A stretch of DNA of 64,000 bases from Glycomyces lechevalierae (lineage in GTDB: Bacteria; Actinomycetota; Actinomycetes; Mycobacteriales; Micromonosporaceae), in assembly GCF_027622945.1 (NCBI RefSeq), contig NZ_JAPZVQ010000004.1:62001-126000 (forward strand), written 5' to 3'. Below, piece by piece: positions 18,453 through 26,287 of this stretch. A program made the position numbers and the translations under genes. A model generated the notes under the pieces. It did no database searches. It had not been told where the DNA came from and was given only the letters and a program-made list of their open reading frames with translations. Numbering within the stretch: position 1 is the first letter of the stretch; each line of letters begins with the position of its first letter.

Positions 18453-19115
18453 TCACGATGCCGTGCACGCCACCGCATCGGGCAGTGCTGCACCGTCGCC
18501 GAGCTCTGCCTGGAACCCCGCCACGGCGTCCTCCTCCGGATCCAGTCGCCCGTTCCAGTCCTCGCTGCCGTACCGGCCGCCGCCGAGTTCCCGCATGTTC
18601 CAGTAGTGGTAGATCGAGACCTCCTCCAGGTCGAGGTCGACCTCCCACGCCGCCAAGGCCACAGCGCCGGAGTTCACGACCGTCACGGACACCTCGACCG
18701 AATCGCTCCAGTCGTCCTCGACCGTCAGGCTCGCCGTGCACGACGGCCCGGCGGGCCCGGACTCCTCCGGCGCGGAGGGCGTCGCATTGGGCGCCAACGA
18801 GGACGGGCTCTCGCTCGGCGGCGCGGCGGTCGTGGGCGCCGCCGACGACTCTGACGGTGACTCGATGGTCGCGCTGGCGGCGTTCGCGGTGGGCGCCGCG
18901 CTCGACTCCGACGCGTCTTCCGGGAGGGACGGCGTCTCGAGTCCCTCGATCACACTGACCGGATCGCGTTCGGGGCCGTCGCCGAACACCCCGAACTGCC
19001 ACAACGCGATCGCCGTCGCCACCGCCGACACCGCACCGAGCGCCTTCAGCAAGCGGCCGTGCAGACGACCTCGCCGACCCGGCGCGTCGTCAAGCGCGCC
19101 ATCCGAGTCGCCCAT
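18453..19115 (-). CDS. Membrane-anchored protein with CBM2-like domain
   Basis: A 220-residue protein. A short basic cytoplasmic tail (about residues 1-25) is followed by one membrane segment (LLKALGAVSAVATAIALWQF), an extended Ser/Pro/Ala/Thr-rich linker (about residues 50-125), and a C-terminal domain starting CTASLTVEDDWSDSVEVSVTV with VNSGAVALAAWEVDLDL and a closing cysteine (AVACTAS). That domain has the CBM2 layout: first and last Cys, N-x-G turn and W on the binding face. It would display a carbohydrate-binding module on the cell surface without any enzyme. ATG 19113-19115 preferred (GAAGG eight bases upstream). Confidence 0.7.
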   Translation of the reverse strand: MGDSDGALDDAPGRRGRLHGRLLKALGAVSAVATAIALWQFGVFGDGPERDPVSVIEGLETPSLPEDASESSAAPTANAASATIESPSESSAAPTTAAPPSESPSSLAPNATPSAPEESGPAGPSCTASLTVEDDWSDSVEVSVTVVNSGAVALAAWEVDLDLEEVSIYHYWNMRELGGGRYGSEDWNGRLDPEEDAVAGFQAELGDGAALPDAVACTAS

Positions 19116-19332
19116 CACCACCGCCTTCCACAAGGGACTGGAGCGCGGGAGGGGACAGTGGACCCGCGCCGATCCGTCCCTCAGCGTACCTGGACGGTCA
19201 CCCCCGAACGGTCCGCGCCGATTCGCCCCGATACCCGATGAACTGGGATTTCAGCCCGAGAAGCGACCGGTTCGGCACGAAAACCCACCCGTCCGCCAGC
19301 CCGTCCCGTCCGCCCCGCAACACCAGCCGCCC

Positions 19333-19338
19333 TAGACT
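19333..19338 (+). promoter_or_regulatory. Candidate -10 box of a leaderless promoter
   Basis: TAGACT ends six bases before the ATG at 19345, and the six bases between (TCACCC) cannot pair with 16S rRNA, so the oxidoreductase mRNA is probably leaderless. I see no clear -35 box. Confidence 0.6.
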
Positions 19339-19344
19339 TCACCC

Positions 19345-21666
19345 ATGAGCAAGGCGCCCGAGACCGACCCCGCCCAGGACAGCCCCGACGTCCGCCCGCC
19401 GAAACGCCGCGCCGTCGGCGTGCCTGCCGTCGTCAACTCACTGCGCGTGGTCGGCACGCAAGCCGGGGTCAAACGCGGGCTGCCGCTCCTGCGCGACGTC
19501 AACCAGACCGGCGGCTTCGACTGCCCCGGGTGCGCCTGGCCCGAGCCCGGCCACCGCCATCCCGCCGAGTTCTGCGAGAACGGCGCCAAGGCCGTCGCCG
19601 AGGAGGGCACCCGCCGCCGCGTCGACCCCGCGTTCTTCGCCGAGCACCCGATCGCGGACCTCGCCGACAAGTCCGGGTACTGGCTCGGCCAGCAGGGCCG
19701 CCTCACCGAGCCCGTCCATCTCCCCGAAGGCGCCACCCACTACCGCGCCATCACCTGGGACGACGCCTACGAGCTCATCGCCAGTGAGCTTGCCGCCCTT
19801 GACCATCCCGACCAGGCTGCGTTCTACACCTCCGGCCGGACGAGCAACGAGGCCGCGTTCCTGTACCAGCTCTTCGCCCGCAAACTCGGCACGAACAACC
19901 TGCCGGACTGCTCGAACATGTGCCACGAGTCGTCCGGCGCCGCGCTCGCGGAGACCATCGGCATCGGCAAGGGCAGCGTCACGCTCGACGACCTCCACCA
20001 GGCCGATCTCATCATCGTGGCCGGCCAGAACCCCGGCACCAACCACCCGCGCATGCTCACCGCCCTTGAACAGGCCAAACGCGCGGGCGCTCGCATCGCC
20101 ACCGTCAACCCGCTGCCTGAAACGGGCATGAGGCGTTTCAAGAACCCGCAGACCGCGCGCGGGCTCGCCGGGCGCGGCACCGAGCTCACCGACCTGTTCC
20201 TGCAGATCAAGGTCGGCGGCGACCTCGCGCTCTTCAGCGTCCTCAACCGGATGCTGTTGCGCGCCTCTGCCACCGACCCCGCCGCGATCGACCGGGACTT
20301 CATCGCCGACTACACGAACGGCTTCGACGCGTTCGCCGCCCACCACGGCATCGACGACCCGGACGGCGACGCCGCCGCGCTCGCGGAGGCAGTCGAGCGG
20401 ACAGGGCTCGCGGCGGACGAGATCGAGCGGCTGCTCGCGATGGTGCTCGAGGCGGACCGGATCGTCGTGTGCTGGGCGATGGGGCTGACGCAGCATCGGC
20501 ATGCCGTGCCGACGATCCGTGAGGTCGTCGCGTTCCTGCTCCTGCGCGGCAACATCGGGCGGCCGGGCGCGGGCGTGTGCCCGGTGCGGGGGCATTCGAA
20601 CGTGCAGGGCGACCGGACGATGGGCATCTGGGAGCGGATGCCCGACCGGTTCCTGGACGCGCTCGGCACCGAATTCGATTTCGCGCCGCCGCGCGACCAC
20701 GGGCTCGACACGGTCGGGACGATCCGCGCGATGCGCGACGGGCGGGTGCGGGTCTTCTTCGCGATGGGCGGCAATTTCGTGGCGGCGACGCCTGACACCG
20801 CCGCCACGGAGGCGGCGATGCGCGGGTGCCGGCTCACGGTGCACGTCTCGACGAAGCTGAACCGGTCGCACGTGGTGACCGGGGCCCGGGCGCTCATCCT
20901 GCCTGCGTTGGGGCGCACCGATGTCGACGCTCCGGGCGGGCGCGAGCAGTTCGTGACCGTCGAGGACTCGATGGGGATCGTGCACTCCTCGCGCGGGAGT
21001 GTGCCGGCGCTGAGCCCGGAGATGCGATCCGAGGTCGCGATCGTCGCGGGGCTCGCGCGCGCGGTGCTCGGGCCGGGGGACCCGGTGCCGTGGGAGGAGT
21101 TCGCGGGGGAGTACGACCTGGTGCGGGACCGGATCGAGCGGGTGGTGCCCGGTTTCGCGGACTACAACGCGCGCGCCCGCGTGCCCGGTGGGTTCGCGCT
21201 GCCGCACGCGCCGCGCGACGCACGCGAGTTTCCCACGGCCACAGGCAAAGCGAACTTCACGGTCAATCCGGTGACGTCCCCGGAGGCCGGGCCCGGGCGG
21301 TTGTTGCTGCAGACGCTGCGCAGCCACGACCAGTTCAACACCACGATCTACGGCCTCGACGACCGCTACCGGGGCATCCACGACGGGCGGCGGGTCGTGC
21401 TCGTCAACCCGGAGGACGCGGCGGAACTCGGGCTCGTCGACGGCGCCTACTGCGACCTGGTGAGCGAATGGGCGGACGGCGACAGGCGCGCGCCGCATTT
21501 CAGGATCGTCCACTACCCGACCGCGCGCGGCTGCGCCGCCGCGTACTTCCCGGAGACGAACGTGCTCGTGCCGCTCGACTCGGTCGCGGAGACCTCGAAC
21601 ACGCCCACTTCGAAGTCGATCGTGGTGCGGTTCGAGGCCGACAGCGGCGGGCCGGCGAAAACATGA
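19345..21666 (+). CDS. FdhF/YdeP family molybdopterin oxidoreductase
   Basis: A 773-residue cytoplasmic protein of the formate-dehydrogenase-like molybdopterin family, with the YdeP-type N-terminus GGFDCPGCAWPEPGH (residues 57-71). Next come FYTSGRTSNEAAFLYQLFAR and NMCHESSGAAL, then the MGD-binding NPGTNHPRM and RGNIGRPGAG. The C-terminal molybdopterin-dinucleotide domain contains NTTIYGLDDRYRG and SEWADGD. The usual CxxC-x3-C iron-sulfur motif is reduced, as in YdeP. The substrate is unknown; E. coli YdeP affects acid resistance. FdhD, which sulfurates the cofactor of this family, is encoded 241 bases downstream, supporting a joint function. Confidence 0.9.
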   Translation: MSKAPETDPAQDSPDVRPPKRRAVGVPAVVNSLRVVGTQAGVKRGLPLLRDVNQTGGFDCPGCAWPEPGHRHPAEFCENGAKAVAEEGTRRRVDPAFFAEHPIADLADKSGYWLGQQGRLTEPVHLPEGATHYRAITWDDAYELIASELAALDHPDQAAFYTSGRTSNEAAFLYQLFARKLGTNNLPDCSNMCHESSGAALAETIGIGKGSVTLDDLHQADLIIVAGQNPGTNHPRMLTALEQAKRAGARIATVNPLPETGMRRFKNPQTARGLAGRGTELTDLFLQIKVGGDLALFSVLNRMLLRASATDPAAIDRDFIADYTNGFDAFAAHHGIDDPDGDAAALAEAVERTGLAADEIERLLAMVLEADRIVVCWAMGLTQHRHAVPTIREVVAFLLLRGNIGRPGAGVCPVRGHSNVQGDRTMGIWERMPDRFLDALGTEFDFAPPRDHGLDTVGTIRAMRDGRVRVFFAMGGNFVAATPDTAATEAAMRGCRLTVHVSTKLNRSHVVTGARALILPALGRTDVDAPGGREQFVTVEDSMGIVHSSRGSVPALSPEMRSEVAIVAGLARAVLGPGDPVPWEEFAGEYDLVRDRIERVVPGFADYNARARVPGGFALPHAPRDAREFPTATGKANFTVNPVTSPEAGPGRLLLQTLRSHDQFNTTIYGLDDRYRGIHDGRRVVLVNPEDAAELGLVDGAYCDLVSEWADGDRRAPHFRIVHYPTARGCAAAYFPETNVLVPLDSVAETSNTPTSKSIVVRFEADSGGPAKT

Positions 21667-21698
21667 AGCGACGACACGACCTGGACCCTCACTGGGGG

Positions 21699-21728
21699 CC
21701 CCTCCCCCCGCCCCCACCCCACCCACCC
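21699..21728 (-). other. Guanine-run tract, candidate G-quadruplex
   Basis: On the minus strand six runs of 3-6 G are separated by single bases (on the plus strand CCCCTCCCCCCG, then CCCCCACCCCACCCACCC). Loops of one base give very stable quadruplexes in vitro. It lies 33 bases after the YdeP-type gene in the 241-base gap before fdhD and is far more skewed than the surrounding DNA. Confidence 0.6.
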
Positions 21729-21866
21729 GATATTGCGGACCTTCGAGTCGGCCCGGTGCCGACTCTCGGACGTTGCTTCCGGGACCTGCCCGGTCGTGAG
21801 TTCGGACCTCCTTCCTCGCCGTTCCTCGGCCCGCCGCGCTATACAAGCCAGTAGAGCTCGGCGAAC

Positions 21867-21904
21867 CTGAAGCGGAGCTGAAGCCACCTGAAGGGAACCT
21901 GAAG
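21867..21904 (+). repeat. Four helically phased CTGAAG repeats before fdhD
   Basis: CTGAAG occurs at 21867, 21878, 21888 and 21899, that is at 11, 10 and 11 base steps, and ends three bases before the fdhD GTG. Direct repeats spaced one helical turn apart are the pattern of SARP-like or OmpR-like activator sites, but the position this close to the start codon is odd; they could also be a slippage-derived repeat. Confidence 0.5.
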
Positions 21905-21907
21905 CCA

Positions 21908-22729
21908 GTGGGCCGCGTGACCGTCCGTCGCAAGACCACCCGCCTCGCCGGCGAGCACCGGTCGGTGCGGGTCGACACCCTCGCCGTCGAAGAACCCCTC
22001 GAACTGCGGGTCGGAGGCGAATCGCTGCAGGTCACCATGCGCACGCCCGGCGACGACTTCGACCTGGCCGCCGGGTACCTCCTCGCCGAAGGCGTCATCA
22101 CCAAGCCCGCCGACATCGTGAGCATGCGCTACTGCGCGGGCGTCGACGCCGACGGCGAGCAGACCTACAACCTCCTCGACATCGCCCTCGCCGCCGATGT
22201 CCCGCTCCCCCCGAAGTCCGCGAAGCGCAACACCACGGTCACCTCGGCCTGCGGCGTCTGCGGCAAGGACAGCCTCGAGGACGTCCGCACGAAGGCCGCC
22301 TGGACCGTCGCCGAAGACGACACCACGATCAGCGCCGACACCCTCGCCTCCCTCCCGGACCGGCTACGCCGGGCGCAGAAGATCTTCGACCGCACCGGCG
22401 GCCTCCACGCCGCCGGGCTCTTCACCGCCGCAGGCGACCTCATCACCGCCAAGGAGGACGTCGGCCGCCACAACGCCGTCGACAAGGTACTCGGCCAGGC
22501 CCTGCGCGAAGGCCTCGTCCCCCTGCGCGGCAACGTCCTCGCCGTCTCCGGCCGCGCCTCCTTCGAACTCGTCCAGAAGGCCGTCATGGCCGGGATCCCC
22601 GCGCTGGCAGCGGTCTCGGCGCCGTCGTCCCTCGCGGCGGAGCTCGCCGAGGAGTCGGGGCTGACGCTCGCGGGGTTCGTCCGCGAGGACACGATGAACC
22701 TCTACGCGCGCCCGGACCGCATCATCTGA
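21908..22729 (+). CDS. fdhD: Formate dehydrogenase accessory sulfurtransferase FdhD
   Basis: A 273-residue protein beginning GRVTVRRKTTRLAG and VDTLAVEEPLELRVGGE, followed by MRTPGDDFDLAAGYLLAEGV. The catalytic pair is C115-G-V-C118 in TSACGVCGKDS. The rest has GGLHAAGLF, REDVGRHNAVDK-like KEDVGRHNAVDKVLG and SGRASFELVQK. FdhD takes sulfur from a cysteine desulfurase and places it on the molybdenum cofactor of formate-dehydrogenase-like enzymes. Here it should serve the YdeP-type protein just upstream. The GTG start at 21908 is fixed by the conserved N-terminus. Confidence 0.95.
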   Translation: MGRVTVRRKTTRLAGEHRSVRVDTLAVEEPLELRVGGESLQVTMRTPGDDFDLAAGYLLAEGVITKPADIVSMRYCAGVDADGEQTYNLLDIALAADVPLPPKSAKRNTTVTSACGVCGKDSLEDVRTKAAWTVAEDDTTISADTLASLPDRLRRAQKIFDRTGGLHAAGLFTAAGDLITAKEDVGRHNAVDKVLGQALREGLVPLRGNVLAVSGRASFELVQKAVMAGIPALAAVSAPSSLAAELAEESGLTLAGFVREDTMNLYARPDRII

Positions 22730-22753
22730 CCCACCGGTCCGGGGCTTCGGTCA

Positions 22754-22787
22754 TCCGGCGGGGGTCGCGCAGTCGGCCTCCGCCGGA
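22754..22787 (+). terminator. Candidate terminator after fdhD
   Basis: TCCGGCGG (22754-22761) and CCGCCGGA (22780-22787) form an 8-bp stem 24 bases after the fdhD stop codon; the loop is 18 bases and there is no T-run. Confidence 0.45.
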
Positions 22788-22813
22788 CCGTCCGTCACGC
22801 TCCCGGCCGTTGA

Positions 22814-22834
22814 TTGGCACTCTTTTATTGCCAA
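22814..22834. promoter_or_regulatory. Inverted repeat TTGGCA-N9-TGCCAA
   Basis: Six-base arms TTGGCA (22814-22819) and TGCCAA (22829-22834) flank an unusually T-rich 9-base centre in the gap before the CBM2-DUF6055 gene. A dimeric regulator could bind; nothing else identifies it. Confidence 0.3.
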
Positions 22835-22959
22835 GCGCCGCATGAAAAGGCCCCAAGGCCAACGCCATCGACACCAGCGCCATCGCGGAGATTTGCCCCG
22901 CAATGAGCGAATGGTTTCAGAAATCCGTTCCGCTTGTGCCTGTCGCTCGGCGCGCGATC

Positions 22960-22983
22960 TAATATTTACGTCCGTAAATATTA
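22960..22983. promoter_or_regulatory. AT-rich operator palindrome before the CBM2-DUF6055 gene
   Basis: Perfect 11-base arms TAATATTTACG (22960-22970) and CGTAAATATTA (22973-22983) flank TC. The right end touches the AAGGAG ribosome site (22983-22988). The core TTTACG-N2-CGTAAA is a common TetR-family operator form in actinobacteria. In a genome this GC-rich, a 24-base palindrome of 80 percent AT is not chance. No TetR gene is adjacent, so the regulator is encoded elsewhere. Bound protein would block both promoter clearance and the ribosome site. Confidence 0.75.
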
Positions 22984-22996
22984 AGGAGTGCAGTCC

Positions 22997-24706
22997 ATGG
23001 AAGTCACGCGAACCCGGAAACGGCGCCTCGGCGCCGTCGGACTGGCGGTCGGAGCGGTCGTCGCCGCGTCCGTCGCGGTAGTGGCGGCAGTCCCGGCATC
23101 TGCCGCCGCCTGCGACGCCGTCCAGTACTCGATCACCTCCCAGTGGGGCACCGGCCACAACGCCGCAGTGTCCATCAAGGCCGGATCCGAATCCCTCGAC
23201 GGCTGGAAGGTCGAGTTCGACCTCCCGTCCGGCTCCACCGTCCAGAACGCCTGGAACGTCGACTACGCCCAGTCCGGCGCCCACTTCACCGGCGAAGACG
23301 TCGGCTGGAACGCCCAGATCCCGTCCGGCCAGACCAAAGAGGTCTTCGGCCTCACCGTGACCGGCACCGGCACCATCCCCACCACGTTCAAGGTCAACGG
23401 CGCCACCTGCGGCGGCACGAGCACGCCCACCAGCACCCCCACCCAGACCCCCGGCGAACCCGAGCCCACCGGAGAGCCCCAGCAGCAGAAGCAGACCCGC
23501 ACCCCCTCGTTCCTCATCGAGGCCGGCGCCTCCACGTCCAACTACGTCGAGTCCGCGAACTTCACCGTCCGCTGGGGCGACGCGATCGATGCCGTGGCCT
23601 GGGGCCAGCAGCACGGCTACAGCAACTACCCGCAGTGGGTCGCGACCCACATGGAGGAGATCTACGACTACTACGTCAACCAGGTCGACTTCGTGAACCC
23701 CGCCGACCACCGCGTCGGCTCCCAGTACCGCATCAACCTCTACCTCTGCGGCACCTGGTCGAACGGCTTCCTGCCCCCCGCCAACTGGGCCGGGCCGGAC
23801 GACATCGGCGTCGGCCACATGTGCCTGCCCTACGACAAGATCTGGGACGACTGGGTCGAGTCCCACGAGTTCAACCACATCCTCCAGTCCTACGCCGTCG
23901 ACATCAACATCGCGAACGGCAACGGCGGCGGCTGGGGCGCCGGCAACCCCGTGGCCGGGCCCGTCTGGGAGGCCCACGCGAACTACATGGCCCGCATGCT
24001 CCGCCCCGAGGTGACCGTCGGCTCCGGCTACTATGTCGACCGCCAGCATCAGCGGTGGCTCGCGCAGGAGACCTACTACGGGGACTGGATGCTGTTCAAC
24101 ACCATCCGGGACCTGTACGGCGCCGAATCGGTCGACCGCCTCTGGTTCGAGGCGAAGCAGGGCGAGCACCCGATCGACACCATCAAACGCGTCCTCCAGC
24201 TCGACCAGCAGGAGTTCGCCACCCTCATCGCCGAGTACACGTCACGCCAGGTCACGTACGACTTCGCGGACGGCGCGGCCATCCGCACCGACATGTGGCG
24301 CGGCGGCGGCAGTTACCGTCCATTGCACACGGATCCGCTCACGAGCCTCGGCTCGAACCGGTACCGGATCGCCAGCACTGACGCGCCGCACCAGTACGGC
24401 CACAACGTCATCCGGCTCAACCCGACCACGGCGAACGTCGGCGTCCAGCTCACCGGCGCTTCGAGCCTCGCCGGGGCCGACTGGCGGTTCCGCCTCGTGG
24501 CGGTGAAGGCCGACTTCAGCGTCCGCTACAGCAGCATCTTCGCGCCCGGCCAGACCGCGAACTTCTCACTCCAGAGCGGAGAGACGCACATGATGCTCGT
24601 CGTCGCCGCCACGCCTTCCCAGCACCGGAACTACACGATGTGGCAGACCGGCGTCGGCGACCCGTTCCCCTACGAACTCACCATCACCGGCGCCACACCC
24701 TCCTGA
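22997..24706 (+). CDS. Secreted CBM2 protein with DUF6055-like zinc metallopeptidase domain
   Basis: A 569-residue protein from ATG 22997 (AAGGAG eight bases upstream). Residues 1-35 are a signal peptide ending VPASAAA. Residues 37-137 are a CBM2 module with flanking cysteines (ACDAVQYSITSQWGTGHNA, SLDGWKVEFDLP, VGWNAQIPSGQ). A Thr/Pro linker (STPTSTPTQTPGEPEPTG) leads to a domain starting near residue 170 with YVESANFTVRWGD, and the zinc motif H290-E-F-N-H294 in ESHEFNHILQSYA, as in DUF6055 proteins. A beta-rich tail follows. The CBM2 would hold a hydrolase, probably a peptidase acting on plant or glycosylated protein, on cellulose. Its target is unknown. Confidence 0.82.
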   Translation: MEVTRTRKRRLGAVGLAVGAVVAASVAVVAAVPASAAACDAVQYSITSQWGTGHNAAVSIKAGSESLDGWKVEFDLPSGSTVQNAWNVDYAQSGAHFTGEDVGWNAQIPSGQTKEVFGLTVTGTGTIPTTFKVNGATCGGTSTPTSTPTQTPGEPEPTGEPQQQKQTRTPSFLIEAGASTSNYVESANFTVRWGDAIDAVAWGQQHGYSNYPQWVATHMEEIYDYYVNQVDFVNPADHRVGSQYRINLYLCGTWSNGFLPPANWAGPDDIGVGHMCLPYDKIWDDWVESHEFNHILQSYAVDINIANGNGGGWGAGNPVAGPVWEAHANYMARMLRPEVTVGSGYYVDRQHQRWLAQETYYGDWMLFNTIRDLYGAESVDRLWFEAKQGEHPIDTIKRVLQLDQQEFATLIAEYTSRQVTYDFADGAAIRTDMWRGGGSYRPLHTDPLTSLGSNRYRIASTDAPHQYGHNVIRLNPTTANVGVQLTGASSLAGADWRFRLVAVKADFSVRYSSIFAPGQTANFSLQSGETHMMLVVAATPSQHRNYTMWQTGVGDPFPYELTITGATPS

Positions 24707-24717
24707 CGCCCCGACAT

Positions 24718-24753
24718 GAGAGCGGGGCGGGCCGGGAGGCCTGCCCCGCTCTC
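24718..24753. terminator. Bidirectional terminator
   Basis: GAGAGCGGGGC (24718-24728) pairs perfectly with GCCCCGCTCTC (24743-24753) across a 14-base loop. It lies between two converging genes, one base before the stop of the minus-strand gene. Confidence 0.8.
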
Positions 24754-24754
24754 G

Positions 24755-25330
24755 TCAAGCGCGCCAATACGGGTCGCGGCCCGTCAATGCGATGAGCCGG
24801 TCCTGCGGGGAGGCGTCGGCGGGGATCGCGACGACCGGGGCGTAGATGCCCTCGCGGGCCGCCTGGTCGTCGGCGTCCTGGCCGGTGAACGCGGTGAGGG
24901 TCGCGACGGTGTCCGCGTCGAGGGCGTAGTCCTGGCCGGTGGCACGGGCCAGGTCCCAGCCGTGGACGGCGACCTCGTTGAGCGCCACCAGGCCCATGAT
25001 CGAGGCGGGGAGCGTGACGCCGCCCGCGAGCGCGTCGCCCTCCCACGCCGCGTCCGACGACCACGCGTCCGCGAGCGCCGTGAGGCGCCGCTCGAGCTCG
25101 CCCCGCCAACCGGGTTCGAGGTCCGTCGGCGGCTCGCCGGGCGGCGCGTCGTTGTGCGGGCCGGTCTCGCCGCGCGCGGCGGCCGTGAACGCCAGGCAGA
25201 GGCCGAGCAGGTGGTTGAGCAGCTGCGCCTGCGTGTAGTGCCCGCACGGCGTCGGGCCGGCGAGCCGGGCGTCGGCGACGCCGTCGAGCAGGCCGGCGAC
25301 GAGTTCGGTGACGGGCTTGAAGTCGTTCAT
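24755..25330 (-). CDS. TIGR03086 family metal-binding protein (DinB-like)
   Basis: A 191-residue cytoplasmic protein starting MNDFKPVTELVAGLLDGVAD. It carries the mycothiol-dependent maleylpyruvate-isomerase-like N-terminal domain: a PTPCGHYTQAQLLNHLLG block with metal-binding His, and VALNEVAVHGWDLARATGQD near residue 130 with the second His. Proteins of this TIGR03086 type are common in actinobacteria as possible mycothiol-dependent detoxification enzymes, with no known substrate. GGAGGAA lies before the ATG at 25328-25330. Confidence 0.82.
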   Translation of the reverse strand: MNDFKPVTELVAGLLDGVADARLAGPTPCGHYTQAQLLNHLLGLCLAFTAAARGETGPHNDAPPGEPPTDLEPGWRGELERRLTALADAWSSDAAWEGDALAGGVTLPASIMGLVALNEVAVHGWDLARATGQDYALDADTVATLTAFTGQDADDQAAREGIYAPVVAIPADASPQDRLIALTGRDPYWRA

Positions 25331-25480
25331 TGCGGCATCGCTCCTGGAGGAAGAAGGTCCTTTCGTGTAGGGACGACACGGGACGCGCGGATTCATCGGC
25401 CCGCGGGGAAGGCTTTCGATCCGCGCGCACCGGCGCGGGCGTAGGGTGAAAACGAGGGCCCTCATCGGCCCGGAGGAGCC

Positions 25481-26209
25481 ATGCGCCTGTCCCACCTGAC
25501 CGCCGTTCTCCTGCTGGTCGCAGCCGGTGTCACCGCCTGCGGCGATTCCTCTCCGAACGACGCTGCACCGAACGACGGTTCCACGCCGACGCGCGCGGAG
25601 GTGCCCGACGCCTCCTCGTTCACCACCGTCATCGACAACCCGTTCATGCCGTGGACGCCCGGCGCGGTCTACACCTACGAAGGCGGCGCCGAGCGGATCA
25701 CCGTCGAAGTCACCGACGACACCCGCGAGGTCATGGGCGTGACCACCGTGGTCGTCCACGACACCGTCAGCGAGAGCGGCAAGGTCGTCGAGGACACCTA
25801 CGACTGGTACGCGCAGGACGCCGACGGCAACGTCTGGTACTTCGGCGAGGACTCCAAGGAGATCGCCGACGGCAAGACCACCAGTACCGAGGGCTCCTGG
25901 GAGGCCGGGGTCGACGGCGCCCAGCCCGGCATCGCCATGGAAGCCGACCCGCAGGTCGGCGACTACTACTACCAGGAGTTCTACGAAGGCCACGCCGTCG
26001 ACACCGGTGAGGTCCTCGCCCTCGACGAACACGTCGACGTGCCGCTGGGCTCCTACGACGACTGCCTGCGCACCGAGGACGTCAACCCGCTCGACACCAG
26101 CGTCGTCGAGGACAAGTTCTACGCGCCGGGCATCGGACTGGTCCTCGAGACCGGCGTGAAAGGCAGCGACGAACGCAGCGAACTCGTCGAGTTCGCTCCC
26201 GGAGACTGA
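25481..26209 (+). CDS. Lipoprotein of unknown function
   Basis: A 242-residue protein with a lipoprotein signal peptide: hydrophobic LTAVLLLVAAGVTAC with the lipobox cysteine at residue 20, followed by a Ser/Asn/Pro linker. The mature part starts FTTVIDNPFMPWTPGAVYTY and continues as a beta-rich domain with many acidic residues (TYDWYAQDADGNVWYFGED, ALDEHVDVPLGSYDDCL). Homologous secreted proteins are often called hypothetical lipoproteins; I do not know a function. It would be anchored on the outer face of the membrane. CGGAGGAG precedes the ATG. Confidence 0.8.
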   Translation: MRLSHLTAVLLLVAAGVTACGDSSPNDAAPNDGSTPTRAEVPDASSFTTVIDNPFMPWTPGAVYTYEGGAERITVEVTDDTREVMGVTTVVVHDTVSESGKVVEDTYDWYAQDADGNVWYFGEDSKEIADGKTTSTEGSWEAGVDGAQPGIAMEADPQVGDYYYQEFYEGHAVDTGEVLALDEHVDVPLGSYDDCLRTEDVNPLDTSVVEDKFYAPGIGLVLETGVKGSDERSELVEFAPGD

Positions 26210-26225
26210 CCGATCCGCCCGAAGG

Positions 26226-26257
26226 CCGGGGCCCGCGACGCGAGTCGCGGGCCCCGG
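26226..26257. terminator. Strong bidirectional terminator
   Basis: A 14-bp perfect stem, CCGGGGCCCGCGAC (26226-26239) with its complement at 26244-26257, and a GCGA tetraloop. It lies between the converging lipoprotein and PL11 genes. Confidence 0.85.
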
Positions 26258-26287
26258 GTCTTCAGAGGAGGGTCAAGGCGCCGTGGG

